Part shown: positions 7,303 through 16,278 of the stretch, in pieces | Numbering within the stretch: position 1 is the stretch's first letter | How the letters are laid out: each line of letters opens with the position of its first letter | Source: Anaerocolumna chitinilytica | GTDB lineage: Bacteria > Bacillota > Clostridia > Lachnospirales > Lachnospiraceae | Assembly: GCF_014218355.1 (NCBI RefSeq) | Contig: NZ_AP023368.1 | Coordinates: 5,023,501 to 5,087,500 of the forward strand | Direction: 5' to 3' | DNA length: 64,000 bases | Notes under the pieces: model-generated | The model's database searches: none | What the model was told of the DNA's origin: nothing | Seen by the model: only the letters and a program-made list of their open reading frames with translations | Translations under genes and position numbers: made by a program

Positions 7303-7926
7303 CTAATAATTTATATCATCAAATATTATTGGTATTATGCCTTTGAATTTATCAAGCATTTTACAAGCCACTTCTCTCATCTGCGGATGTGCTTTTGTAG
7401 ATGTTCTCAGCTTAAAAAAATGTCTCCACTCACGTAAATTCATCGTTACAACTATTTCAGTCTTTAAACTATTTGGCAAAATACTCCTAGCTTCTTGAGG
7501 TGTTACTCCCATTTCTATCATTTTATTATATGCTTTTTCAATCTGATCCATTGACTCAAGCCACAACTTATATTGTTCACTATTTTCATCCCAAAATATT
7601 GGTTTAATTAAAGTTAATTCTTTTCCGAATTTTTCATTACTATAATTGCAATAACGAGTACTTTCTTGACTATAGCTTGCTATTCTATGTCGAACAATTT
7701 CATGCGTGACTCCCCTATCACATATTATTCTAACTGAGATTTTTTCATGTTCAATTACTGACTCATGTCCATTTTTAAGTATGCTAGATATGAATTTTTT
7801 TGATGAATCTTCCGTAATACGATCCTCGCTTTTATAGCAAACCCTTCCAATAATTTCGATCTTCCTAAGTATCTCGTCTCCCTTTATCTCATCTAAAATT
7901 TCAAATGACGGTTCAATAATTCTCAT
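7303..7926 (-). CDS. thyX: Flavin-dependent thymidylate synthase ThyX
   Basis: 207 residues. The ThyX signature is present as RHRIASYSQESTRY near residue 80 (family pattern RHR-x7-S-x-R), plus HESVIEH and a C-terminal LREWRHFFKLRTS block that carries FAD/dUMP contacts. The known reaction is dUMP to dTMP using methylene-folate, NADPH and FAD. Ribosome binding site AAAGGAG lies 5 bp before ATG. It is the last gene of the cluster and starts 18 bp after the PRTase stop, so it is co-transcribed. It may be a normal thymidylate source riding on the island, or a nucleotide-modifying partner of the HD and PRTase proteins. Confidence 0.9.
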   Translation of the reverse strand: MRIIEPSFEILDEIKGDEILRKIEIIGRVCYKSEDRITEDSSKKFISSILKNGHESVIEHEKISVRIICDRGVTHEIVRHRIASYSQESTRYCNYSNEKFGKELTLIKPIFWDENSEQYKLWLESMDQIEKAYNKMIEMGVTPQEARSILPNSLKTEIVVTMNLREWRHFFKLRTSTKAHPQMREVACKMLDKFKGIIPIIFDDINY

Positions 7927-7944
7927 AAAATCTCCTTTCCATAT

Positions 7945-8571
7945 TTACATATCGATACAAATACACTTTCCATATGCTTGCTTTATTTGACATTCTTCTT
8001 GCTTTATTACATCTAACTGAAAACTCGTATTAAGATATACTGCAATTTTTTCATATTTCCATGATTCATTATCTTTTATTTCTCTACCAAATATTGATAA
8101 TATATTTTTTATCATTGAAACTTGAATTTTACATTTATTTATTATTTCGTCAACAGTATCACCTGTAGCTATAGCATCAGTTACAATTATAATATGCTTG
8201 TTCTCACATTCTATGGATATATCCTGTTCAGATTTTTCCAAATATTCCGGAATATAATATGTATATAAACATCCCAAAGCATAAGCCAATAATGTTCCAA
8301 TTTTCAACCCTTCTGTGCCTGCAGCAACAATAATCACATTTTCTTTTCCATACTGGCTAACTACATTCTTTGATAGTTCAAAAAATTTTGAAACGATCTT
8401 CTTCAATACTGATTCATCATCTAATAATTCAGCAATATCTATCCATTCATGCGTACATATTTTGCTATTTATTTTATAATTTCCTGTTCGTAATAGCTTT
8501 TTTTTCCTTATCTCTTCCTCAAGATATACACTTATTTCTTGATCGGATATTAATACTTTTTTATTTTTTTT
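7945..8571 (-). CDS. Orotate-PRTase-like phosphoribosyltransferase, probably read by slippage from the HD gene
   Basis: The frame is open from 8571 to the stop at 7945 but has no ATG or GTG; the first standard start is a TTG at 8406, which would drop the N-terminal third. That third (EISVYLEEEIRKKKLLRTG then ICTHEWIDIAELL) aligns in layout with the N-terminal hood of PyrE-like enzymes, so it is probably translated. The PRPP loop is IIIVTDAIATGDTV and there is a preceding NVIIVAAGTEG strand. The preceding HD frame and this one overlap on an A10 run; a -1 shift, or one added A in the mRNA, gives a continuous HD-PRTase polyprotein. A homopolymer sequencing error in a true single gene would look the same. 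Substrate base unknown. Confidence 0.75.
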   Translation of the reverse strand, partial: KKNKKVLISDQEISVYLEEEIRKKKLLRTGNYKINSKICTHEWIDIAELLDDESVLKKIVSKFFELSKNVVSQYGKENVIIVAAGTEGLKIGTLLAYALGCLYTYYIPEYLEKSEQDISIECENKHIIIVTDAIATGDTVDEIINKCKIQVSMIKNILSIFGREIKDNESWKYEKIAVYLNTSFQLDVIKQEECQIKQAYGKCICIDM

Positions 8572-9488
8572 TTAGGATGGTCTAAATATATCTGCATATC
8601 TGAGTTGTAAGTTTCAATTTCAACACTATGAAATATTCGATAAAAACAACCATCTATTTTATGCGATATGTAACTATTTATACATTCTAATTCTTTAATA
8701 ATTTTATTTTTTACTTCTAATATCATTTCTCCCAAATCATCATTAAAACCATTTTTTTCAAAATAGTAATCATTTGTAGCAATCTTAAGTTGATCATTTT
8801 TTTCGGGATCTTTATAAATCTTATCAACTAATACCAATTTCATATGATGACTTTTTGACAGTCTATCTTTCTCTAAGTTTTCATTAAAGTGGTATTCATT
8901 TTGTGGTCTATTAATTCGATCAACTGTTGAATCTAATTCGTCAGCTAAGCGTAAAGCAGCTCCTATTTGACAAGCTAATTTATCATCATCAGTTTTCGTA
9001 TGTTCATATTTTTTATATAGTTCTTCTAATGTATTTACCTTTACTCCAACATTATTTTTAATATTTCCATGTCCATAAATAGCTGATGCGATAATTTTAG
9101 CACTACTAGCATCTAAAACACTATTAATCTCATTTCGATCATTCGAATAAATTGCATCCAAAACAAACATTTGTCCATCTTTTGCATGTGTTTCCCTCAA
9201 CTCAGTATTATCAGCCATAACAATATCATGTAATAAAACAGCAACATCTAATAAAAATATAGTTTTTTTAGATGGTTTTTTACTAAAATCAACAACCGTT
9301 TCACTTATAATCTTATAAATATTTTTACAATGAGTTGAATAGTCATGTGTCGTAAATTTTATTTCTGAACTTGCTGCTCCTTGGTCTAATCTTTTTCTGA
9401 AAATTCCCCGAAGAGTATTAAAATTTTCTATGTAAATTGAATTTTCTAAATATTTTATGCAATCATATTCATCTTCTTCATAAGTCAT
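8550..9488 (-). CDS. HD-domain phosphohydrolase
   Basis: About 312 residues, starting at ATG 9488 (ribosome binding site AAGGGG, 7 bp) immediately after the stop of the gene before it. Metal-ligand residues fit the HD superfamily: His in FTTHDYSTHCKNIYKI, HD in VAVLLHDIVM, further His in RETHAKDGQ and YGHGN, and Asp in ALRLADELD. The overall pattern resembles HD proteins of bacterial conflict systems that are paired with Hsp90-like ATPases; I could not verify a named family. The expected activity is hydrolysis of a phosphate ester or nucleotide. In the zero frame it ends DHPKKKIKKY at 8550, just after the A10 run that could send ribosomes into the PRTase frame. Confidence 0.8.
   Translation of the reverse strand: MTYEEDEYDCIKYLENSIYIENFNTLRGIFRKRLDQGAASSEIKFTTHDYSTHCKNIYKIISETVVDFSKKPSKKTIFLLDVAVLLHDIVMADNTELRETHAKDGQMFVLDAIYSNDRNEINSVLDASSAKIIASAIYGHGNIKNNVGVKVNTLEELYKKYEHTKTDDDKLACQIGAALRLADELDSTVDRINRPQNEYHFNENLEKDRLSKSHHMKLVLVDKIYKDPEKNDQLKIATNDYYFEKNGFNDDLGEMILEVKNKIIKELECINSYISHKIDGCFYRIFHSVEIETYNSDMQIYLDHPKKKIKKY
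8564..8573 (-). promoter_or_regulatory. A10 slippery run joining HD and PRTase frames
   Basis: Ten consecutive A residues on the coding strand (T10 on plus) followed by TA6G. Zero frame ends three codons later; a -1 shift reads AAT-AAA-AAA-GTA-TTA and enters the 209-codon PRTase frame. Runs of this kind allow RNA polymerase slippage or dnaX-like ribosomal frameshifting. Confidence 0.55.
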
Positions 9489-9492
9489 TAGT

Positions 9493-10491
9493 TTACCCCT
9501 TTTCATCATATAAATTTATACTATACTTAAATTCACTTTTATACTTAGTAATATCTACTAATGCTTCATAATTTATATCTCCACTATATCTCACTAACGG
9601 CAATACTCGTCCTATTCCAATTCCACCAACAAGTTCAGCTCTATGCATGTTTAAAATTACATTTAATATTTTTAATTCTGTACCAAGACATAATACATCA
9701 TACACATAGAAATATTTACTATGCTTATTTATCTTCTTCCATAAATCCTTTTCTTTTATTATAACTTTTGGTCCAAGATTTAGTAAATACAATACTTTTT
9801 TTCTAAATATAGCACCTAGTACCGTTGCTAATACAGCGCCATTATTACTTGTGCAAACAAAACTATCAAATTCATTGTTATGTTTTAAAATATGTCTATA
9901 CAATCCATACAAACAAAAATTTAACATATCAGGTTTTGCATAAATTTTTTTAACATTAATGTACTTTGACAAATACACATTAGAAGATTCATTGTACTTA
10001 TTTAAATCTAAATAAATATCTTCAGATAACAAAGTTTCAACTAATTTAGTTGTATATATATCGCTACACTCAGCTATGAGAGATTCCTTACTTATGCTTT
10101 GTAACATATGAGCTTTGGTACTCATTACCAACGAATTCTCTCCATACCATTTTTCCCACACGATATTACTACCAAATTCGCTTTTTATTATTGAACACAA
10201 TTTTTCTGATACATTTATTAATAAAACAGTTTTTTCCATTTCAACAAATTGGTGAAAAACTTTATCTGCGCTAGCAATTTCTTCTAAATCAAGAATGATA
10301 ATATCTGACTCAAAATTCTTTATTTCATCAACAATGGAACTCACCGCACCATTTGTAACAAATTCTCTAGTTGGTTGAGCCTCCCCTTCATTAGCTTCCA
10401 TTTGAAAATAATCAATTACGTTGCTTTGCCAAAATAACTCATATTTTATTGAAATATACCCGTAATCATAGTTTTTTAATTTTATTATCAT
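9493..10491 (-). CDS. STAS-like / phosphoribosyltransferase-like protein
   Basis: About 332 residues. The N-terminal half contains a STAS-like stretch (SDIIILDLEEIASADKVFHQF followed by KTVLLINVSEKL). The C-terminal half looks like a PRTase fold: FDSFVCTSNNGAVLATVLGAIFRKKVLYL and the loop YFYVYDVLCLGTELK, a degenerate PRPP-binding motif. Catalysis is therefore uncertain; it may bind PRPP or a nucleotide as a sensor. GTG 10494 or ATG 10491 is the start, with AGGGG six bases before the ATG. It starts 10 bp after the GHKL gene and ends 4 bp before the HD gene, so the genes are tightly coupled. Confidence 0.65.
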   Translation of the reverse strand: MIIKLKNYDYGYISIKYELFWQSNVIDYFQMEANEGEAQPTREFVTNGAVSSIVDEIKNFESDIIILDLEEIASADKVFHQFVEMEKTVLLINVSEKLCSIIKSEFGSNIVWEKWYGENSLVMSTKAHMLQSISKESLIAECSDIYTTKLVETLLSEDIYLDLNKYNESSNVYLSKYINVKKIYAKPDMLNFCLYGLYRHILKHNNEFDSFVCTSNNGAVLATVLGAIFRKKVLYLLNLGPKVIIKEKDLWKKINKHSKYFYVYDVLCLGTELKILNVILNMHRAELVGGIGIGRVLPLVRYSGDINYEALVDITKYKSEFKYSINLYDEKG

Positions 10492-10500
10492 CACACACCC

Positions 10501-11502
10501 CTACTGAAAACCTATTTCAAGCTCACATTGAACTCCTGGCATATAAATACCCTCATCAACAAAAATATTTTTTTCATCTTTAATTGCCTTGTCTATTTCG
10601 GAAAAATATTTTTCTTTATTTTCGTGGAGTATTGAAACAAAATTATTATAAAAATTATCAGTTATAACTACTCTAGTATCGTTTGAACTTATTCTAATTA
10701 TTCCTTTTCTCTTTACCGTTTCTGAAACAGCATCATATATACCAAAATCAGGTGTATCACTTCTATAAAAAATGGCTTCCATTATTGCATGTAGTTCTTT
10801 ATACTTATCATTTTTTAATTCAACCAATCTCTTTGGAGTCATAAAATGTAAATTCATTATTTCATCTTTACAAGCTCTTTCATACATTGAAGTATAAATT
10901 CCCGTCCCCCAATCAGAAACAGACACCATAAATTTTTGTATTGATTTAAGATTTTGAAAAGTTACATAACAATCTGTTTTACCATGCCTAGTAGAATTAA
11001 CACAAAAATTCCATATCATATTCATCACTATAATACTATTATTGTTATCCCATTTATCATAAATAGCCGAAAAACTGTCTTGCACAGTGCCCATAACATT
11101 CCATATCATGTCTTCAGTATAATTGTTTTCAATGTGATATGTCTTTTTATTGGGATCTTTTTTGGGCAAATATCCGCCTATATATTCTTCTAAAACCTCA
11201 TAAATTTCATCATCACTGTTATATTGTAAAAACTTAACATTGTCTAAATATGACAATAACGTTTCTTTTGTTGGTATATATAAAACAGCACTTTTTCCAC
11301 ATACTTTTTTGATCCATTTGCCCATGACTAATAAATCCGGTATAACTAATGGATTTACAATATCAACAATTCCCCAATCCAAAAAAAGTCTTTTACTTTC
11401 ATAAATACTACAATTAATAAACTTATTTATTTGAGGTAGAATCTCAAAATATAAATTAAATGTCGATATTTTTTGTGGAAACCTAACAATGTAATATTCC
11501 AT
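10501..11502 (-). CDS. STAS-GHKL (Hsp90-like) ATPase, first gene of island cargo operon
   Basis: About 333 residues. The N-terminal 100 residues resemble a STAS domain (RLFLDWGIVDIVNPLVIPDLL, then SAVLYIPTKETLLSYL). The middle has a Bergerat ATP-binding fold: N-box MNMIWNFCVNSTRHG and the G1 box VSVSDWGTGIY (D-x-G-x-G). No His-phosphorylation or receiver domain is present, so it is not an ordinary sensor kinase. ATG 11502 is preferred because AGGAATGAGGG precedes it; ATG 11550 is an alternative with a weak site. In known conflict systems such ATPases act as sensors or chaperone-like switches; here that is inference from the HD/PRTase neighbours. Confidence 0.7.
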   Translation of the reverse strand: MEYYIVRFPQKISTFNLYFEILPQINKFINCSIYESKRLFLDWGIVDIVNPLVIPDLLVMGKWIKKVCGKSAVLYIPTKETLLSYLDNVKFLQYNSDDEIYEVLEEYIGGYLPKKDPNKKTYHIENNYTEDMIWNVMGTVQDSFSAIYDKWDNNNSIIVMNMIWNFCVNSTRHGKTDCYVTFQNLKSIQKFMVSVSDWGTGIYTSMYERACKDEIMNLHFMTPKRLVELKNDKYKELHAIMEAIFYRSDTPDFGIYDAVSETVKRKGIIRISSNDTRVVITDNFYNNFVSILHENKEKYFSEIDKAIKDEKNIFVDEGIYMPGVQCELEIGFQ

Positions 11503-11590
11503 TACAACCCTCATTCCTATCATAATAAATTCACGTAGAATCTTTTTCATTATAACAAACTCTCTAGATTATTGCCACATTTTTCAAGTT

Positions 11591-11619
11591 TTTATACAAA
11601 TAATTATCACAAGTATCAA
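11591..11619 (-). promoter_or_regulatory. Promoter of the GHKL-PRTase-HD-ThyX operon
   Basis: TTGATA (11619-11614), 17-bp spacer, TATAAA (11596-11591) on the minus strand. The -35 lies inside a hairpin palindrome AAGTAT-CAAA-ATACTT (11611-11626), a possible operator. Confidence 0.6.
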
Positions 11620-11646
11620 AATACTTATTTTATATATATTCAAAAA

Positions 11647-11669
11647 TATGAGAGCCGATGGCTCTCATA
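11647..11669 (-). terminator. Terminator after the Mob relic
   Basis: A perfect 10-bp stem (11647-11656 with 11660-11669), 3-base loop, followed by ATTTTTG on the minus strand. It insulates the cargo operon from the decayed genes upstream. Confidence 0.8.
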
Positions 11670-11711
11670 AAATTAGATTCCCACAAAGTCCCTTACCTTT
11701 TTCTTCACTCC

Positions 11712-12950
11712 CTACATAAATTTCTCAAATAGCGTCATTTCCCCAATCATAAATCGCTTAACAAACTCATATGCGTCATTCAACTTCTGCTTCAAACTTC
11801 GAATTTCTCCGTCTTTCTTCTCATTCTCGTACCGAAGCTGAACCACTTCTTCAAACAAATCATGCTCCTTGTCAGAGCCAGCACCGCTATACATGAAAAA
11901 GACTTCTTCCGCTATTTCTGCTTTTCGACTTTTCTCTTCCAGTTTAGCAGAAACTACCTTGTAATCGTCTTCCACAACTGTAAGTTCCTTCTTTGCCAAA
12001 TCTAACTTTCAATCATAATACCGAACCGTACCATCAACTTGCTCCAGATTCATCTTTTTATCTGTCAGCATTTCATCTAGCTTAAATATAGTAGAAGCTT
12101 TCTCCGTAACTGCTTTTTCTTTCGCTTTCAAATCTGTTTCCACCAAGAAAACTATCTTTTCAGCTTCTTTGGCTCGTTCAGCAGCTCGCTCTCGTCTATA
12201 ATCCGATAATAACAAATCGCCACGTTCATTCTTACCCTTAAAGAATCGCTCCCAGCCAAGTTCCTTTTGCATATAGTCAGCAATCCACTCACTCTGCTCC
12301 TCAATCCAAGTCACGGCTCCATACTCCACTTTTTTCATCTGTGGAACTTTCCCCTGTGGTGTATCTTGCCAGACCAGATTATCAGATTCATCAACAGCTT
12401 GCTTCATGGTGGTTGCATATCCCATTCGTTTAAATGTCTGTGAAAATGCATTCTGAACACTTTGCCCTCTACTACAATTCTTCACATAAAGGATAAAAGT
12501 CATATGAAGATGTGGTGCTGATTCATCTCCATTAAAAGCCATATTATTGATTACAATTCCTTCCTCAAATGCTGGCTTCCAATCTGGATCAGCAATTCTA
12601 TCTTTCGTTAGAAAAGTTACATTCGGGACTTCGGTCAGCATATGTTCTGCAAAGTCCAGCAATGCCCGTTCCGCAAATAGCGAATCATAGAAATTATTAT
12701 CATATCCCGTATCTCCCATATCTCCTATCTGCCAGATAATTTCATACTGCTCATGCTCTGTTTATCCTGCTTGATTTTCTCATAATAAGTATCAGGACAC
12801 CAATCCCCACGACTTTTCTTAATCTCCTTTTGTCTCCACTCCTGATAAGAAGCCTCAAACAACTTGTCATATGCTTGCTCAATGGTAAAATCTCTTGTAC
12901 CATTAACATAATAGACATTTCTATCTTCTCTATCATGCGTTGCATTTCTC
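11712..12950 (-). pseudogene. Mob/Pre-type relaxase, decayed
   Basis: A plasmid-mobilisation relaxase in three readable pieces. The N-terminal piece (about 12950-12770) reads KRNATHDRED...FTIEQAYDKLFEASYQEW...YYEKIKQDKQ; a frameshift follows; the second piece reads EHEQYEIIWQIGDMGDTGYDN and continues with the metal-binding motif APHLHMTF in the frame ending at 12009. An in-frame TGA there separates it from a coiled-coil tail (KLDLAKKELTVVEDDYK) ending at 11712 in FMIGEMTLFEKFM. One frameshift and one nonsense codon make it inactive as a single protein. It shows that the island was once mobilisable. Confidence 0.8.
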
Positions 12951-13790
12951 TTTATACCTTTTCTAGATGCTTCCTCTTCAATATCCTTAGAAGAAACTTC
13001 GCTTTCTACTCCGAAGTATTCCTTGATAAAGGCAATAGCTACATCTAACTTCTTTCGACCTCTGCCTTCTTTCCCTGCAAGCAGTTCATTTACTGTTATG
13101 TCATATGGACCGATACACTCAAATCCTCTGTCTTCTGATATTTCAAATCCAATGGAATCTCCTGCCGCCGCAAGACTGATTTATCTTGTGCCATAATACG
13201 AATGTTGGGTTTATCTGGTATTTTTGCTACTAGTAATACACTTCTAACCGTTGCCTGAATATCAATAGAGCCAAGTCCTCGATATGTTGACTTTGAGCCA
13301 GAAGCTTTATTCATGTGACCGATTAGAACAATGGCACATCCATACTTTTCAGCAATTATCCCTAAGCGCTTTAATACGAATCGTATCTCATTGGCTCGGT
13401 GCATATCTACATCAGAACCGATATAGGTTTGAATCGGATCTAGAATTACAAGCTTTGCTTTTGTTTCAGCGATTGCCTGCTCTAGTCTTTCATCCGTCAT
13501 ACCCAGTTCTTTCTCTGTTTCATCAATCACATGGATTTTGCTACAGTCTGCATTCGCCTTTTCAAGTCTTGGCTTTATCGTATCGTCAATCCCATCCTCC
13601 GCAATTTGGTAGATAATGTTAATTGGCTCATATGGTATATCTTCATCACATGGAAGAGGTTGCCCTCTGCTAAGTAGTGCCGCTAATGTTAGTGCAAGTG
13701 TTGTCTTACCTTCTCCTGGATCTCCTTCTATTAAGAAGCTTTTGATATAATTATATTTGCGAGATAAGATATATCAGCTCTGCTGGTTGT
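12951..13790 (-). pseudogene. RepA/AAA_25-type ATPase, decayed
   Basis: A replication-helicase-like ATPase. A Walker A motif is seen (SFLIEGDPGEGKTT, around 13720), then KAKLVILDPIQTYIGSD (Walker B) and IVLIGHMNKASGS. Near 13140 the frame shifts: the homologous tail (GFECIGPYDITVNELLAGKEGRGRKK...) is in another frame. That tail runs without a stop into the first residues of the Mob protein, so a deletion seems to have fused Rep and Mob. At the 5' end another shift near 13775 breaks the N-terminus. Not functional. Confidence 0.75.
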
Positions 13791-13802
13791 CTTTAAGTCC
13801 TT

Positions 13803-14110
13803 TCCCTTTGGGTTAGGACTTTTTTATTGGAATCCCAATAAAACCACTCCCTTCTTTCTTTGTTGCTACACTGCCCTTGATACTTCTTTGAAATATCCAA
13901 TTTCTTCCTATGCCTTCTTGCCAGGGCAAAAGTAGTTGTATTCTGAGGAATTCTCCATCTTGAATGCATATCCAAATTTGAGAATCCCTTTTTGCAATCC
14001 GACTCTTATATATTGGGCATCTTTTCCGATGGCTTTTGTATTTTAGCAATCGGAACATTCGCCCTGTAAATGACGGAAGCTCAATCTGGTAATTTACTTC
14101 TCCCATTAAA
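13803..14110 (-). other. Unresolved remnant upstream of the Rep relic
   Basis: Two overlapping minus-strand frames of 97 and 60 codons exist here, neither with a recognisable domain. One begins at ATG 14106 after GGTGAAGTTTA. Given the frameshifts around, this may be the 5' part of the Rep module. Function unknown. Confidence 0.3.
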
Positions 14111-14256
14111 CTTCACCTCCCAATACTCTATAAGCAATCAACCAAATTTAATCCCACAATACAAGTTCCAAATCATAAGGAACTTGAAAAATGAAGGAGA
14201 GCAAAATGAAGAATATATTTATTCCTAGAAGTTTGCCTAAAAAACGATATCAAAAA

Positions 14257-14294
14257 AGGATGTTCTAAGCACTGATTAGCACTTAAAACATCCT
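14257..14294 (-). terminator. Terminator downstream of rplM-rpsI
   Basis: A 13-bp stem with one mismatch (14257-14269 with 14282-14294), followed on the minus strand by TTTTTTG. It lies inside the island's right end and would stop rpsI transcription before the Rep/Mob relics. Confidence 0.75.
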
Positions 14295-14300
14295 ATATTT

Positions 14301-14322
14301 TTGTTAGTTACTTGTTAGTTAC
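14301..14322 (+). repeat. Tandem 11-bp repeats near right island end
   Basis: TTGTTAGTTAC occurs twice in perfect tandem. A close copy of the pair lies at 7261-7282. These are probably integrase arm sites. Confidence 0.5.
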
Positions 14323-14411
14323 CGTATTAAATCCACACCATTTTACGACATTCCAGAACTTCAAGAAGCCAGTAAATATGCGGTTTTGCACGATTCCACA
14401 AACGGCACAGA

Positions 14412-14804
14412 CTATCTCTTTGAGAACTGAGGAGCACGACGAGCTGCTTTTAAGCCGTACTTCTTTCTTTCTTTCATTCTAGGATCTCTTGTTAAGAAAC
14501 CAGCTTTCTTTAATGCAGGACGATATTCCTGATCAGCCTGTAATAAAGCTCTGGAGATTCCGTGACGGATTGCGCCAGCCTGGCCGGTGAAACCACCTCC
14601 GTGAACGTTAACAAGTACATCAAACTTATCTACTGTATCAGTAATGGTAAGAGGCTGACGAACGATTAACTTTAATGTCTCAAGTCCGAAATACTCATCC
14701 ATATCTCTTTTATTGATTGTAACTTTACCAGTTCCAGGTACTAAATATACTCTGGCAATACTGCTTTTTCTTCTTCCGGTTCCGTAGTATTTTGCTTTAG
14801 CCAA
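14412..14804 (-). CDS. rpsI: Ribosomal protein S9
   Basis: 130 residues, full family length, with the [12 protein letters not shown] start and the conserved C-terminal tail ending APQFSKR that reaches the ribosomal P-site tRNA. It forms an operon with rplM, which ends 25 bp upstream. Its last codons coincide with the putative island attachment repeat, and the intact C-terminus suggests insertion restored the reading frame. Confidence 0.97.
   Translation of the reverse strand: MAKAKYYGTGRRKSSIARVYLVPGTGKVTINKRDMDEYFGLETLKLIVRQPLTITDTVDKFDVLVNVHGGGFTGQAGAIRHGISRALLQADQEYRPALKKAGFLTRDPRMKERKKYGLKAARRAPQFSKR
14413..14423 (+). repeat. Right copy of the island direct repeat within rpsI 3' end
   Basis: TATCTCTTTGA covers the stop and last codons (SKR) of rpsI. 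The 3' end of rpsI is a known integration target of some Firmicute ICEs and IMEs, so use as attB is plausible. Confidence 0.4.
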
Positions 14805-14829
14805 TGTTTTTTCCTCCTTTCAGTCTGGA

Positions 14830-15264
14830 TTAATATTTAATCTCTAATACTTCCGGTTTCTGAGCTGCATTCTCATGCTCAGGACCAGCGTATACGTGTA
14901 ATTTTGTGATCATCTGTCTTCCTAAAGGTCCCTTAGGTAACATACCCTTAACTGCAATGCTGATAGCATCAGTAGGTTTCTTAGCCATTAATTCCCTTAA
15001 GGTTGTCTCTCTCATACCGCCAACATAGTCGGAATGATTGTAGTATATTTTTTGATCCAGCTTTTTACCGGTCACTTTAATTTTTTCAGCATTTACAACG
15101 ATAACATAGTCACCGGTGTCAATGAAAGGTGTATAAGTAGGCTTGTTCTTGCCTCTTAATATTTTAGCAATTTCGGATGAAAGACGTCCTAAAGTATGTC
15201 CTGTTGCATCTATCACATACCATTTTCTTTCAATGGTTGATGCGCTTGCCATATAGCTTTTCAT
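14830..15264 (-). CDS. rplM: Ribosomal protein L13
   Basis: 144 residues; conserved [20 protein letters not shown] and [12 protein letters not shown] blocks. First gene of the rplM-rpsI pair. Ribosome binding site GGAGGG precedes the ATG. L13 is an early-assembly 50S protein and in Firmicutes this pair can be controlled by an mRNA leader. Confidence 0.97.
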   Translation of the reverse strand: MKSYMASASTIERKWYVIDATGHTLGRLSSEIAKILRGKNKPTYTPFIDTGDYVIVVNAEKIKVTGKKLDQKIYYNHSDYVGGMRETTLRELMAKKPTDAISIAVKGMLPKGPLGRQMITKLHVYAGPEHENAAQKPEVLEIKY

Positions 15265-15394
15265 TGGATACCCTCCTTATTTCATTCAATCAATAATCAT
15301 TTTCAAAGTAATATATGTTAAAATACCTTACCGGGGCTTGGCTCTGGTATTCTCACGTCACATCTCCATATTATACAATAATGTACATACAGTG
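15265..15394 (-). promoter_or_regulatory. rplM leader region, possible L13-type leader
   Basis: The 130-nt gap holds a hairpin with stem AATACC/GGTATT (15322-15327 with 15346-15351) enclosing a G/C-rich segment. Position matches L13-leader RNAs of Firmicutes, but I could not align it to that model. Confidence 0.3.
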
Positions 15395-16144
15395 TCAATA
15401 GCTTTTATTGCTGTATTCAATTTTTTCCAAGGTTAATCCCTGTGCAGGAGCTTTTGGACCTGCCGCAGCACGATCCTTCTTTTCCAACGCTTCTTTCACG
15501 TTAACAGGAGGCCTGGCACCAAGACCGACTTTTATCAAAGTTCCGGCAATAATCCTTATCATATTATAGAGGAATCCATTTCCCGTTATCCTGATAGTAA
15601 TAGCATCTCCGGATCTTTCAACTTTAATGTCATATATGGTCCGGGTAGTATCTGCTACTTGGGAACCGGAGGAGCAAAAACTCTTAAAATCATGAGTGCC
15701 AATCAAATAACTCGCTGCTTCTGCCATCAATTCTTCCTTCAAAGGATAGTATACAAAGTAGGAATAGAGTCTTTCTGTAGGTACAGGAAACCTGGAATTT
15801 AATATTCTGTAGCAATATGTTTTTTGGCTTACGCAGCGTCTGGGATGAAAGTCCTCCTCTACTTCTTTTGATTCCCTAATTACAATATCTTCGGGAAGCC
15901 TCTGATTTAAGGCGAAAGAAATCTTCTCTCCGGGTATTCTGCTATTCGTATCAAAGACCGCTACATTTCCCAATGCATGTACTCCGGAATCCGTCCTGCT
16001 GGCTCCAATGATGGTTATGGGTTCCTGCAGCAGTTCACTCAGCACTTTATTTAAAACTTCTTCTATTGTTATTCCGTTTGGCTGCACCTGCCACCCACAG
16101 TATTTTGTACCGTCGTAGGCTACCACCAACATAATTCTCTTCAT
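15395..16144 (-). CDS. truA: tRNA pseudouridine(38-40) synthase TruA
   Basis: About 249 residues. Catalytic Asp lies in the family motif ASRTDSGVHALGN; the N-terminus MKRIMLVVAYDGTKYCGWQ is typical, which favours ATG 16144 (AGAGG upstream) over ATG 16162. It converts uridines 38-40 in the tRNA anticodon arm. Position after ecfT and before rplM is the common Firmicute order. Confidence 0.95.
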   Translation of the reverse strand: MKRIMLVVAYDGTKYCGWQVQPNGITIEEVLNKVLSELLQEPITIIGASRTDSGVHALGNVAVFDTNSRIPGEKISFALNQRLPEDIVIRESKEVEEDFHPRRCVSQKTYCYRILNSRFPVPTERLYSYFVYYPLKEELMAEAASYLIGTHDFKSFCSSGSQVADTTRTIYDIKVERSGDAITIRITGNGFLYNMIRIIAGTLIKVGLGARPPVNVKEALEKKDRAAAGPKAPAQGLTLEKIEYSNKSY

Positions 16145-16278
16145 CTTGCCTCTTTCTTGCATTAATAGCCTTGTAAATTGAAATCTAAACTATACTATTT
16201 ACTAGCTTTGTCTACTCTTCATATTATATTGAACGTTAGTTTCTCTGTTGTATTGATATAATAAATCTCAAGTAAGGT

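Noticed and set aside
14330..14430. Plus-strand frame ending near the rpsI stop
   Set aside because: It has no start or domain and its end is antisense to rpsI; treated as island-end DNA.
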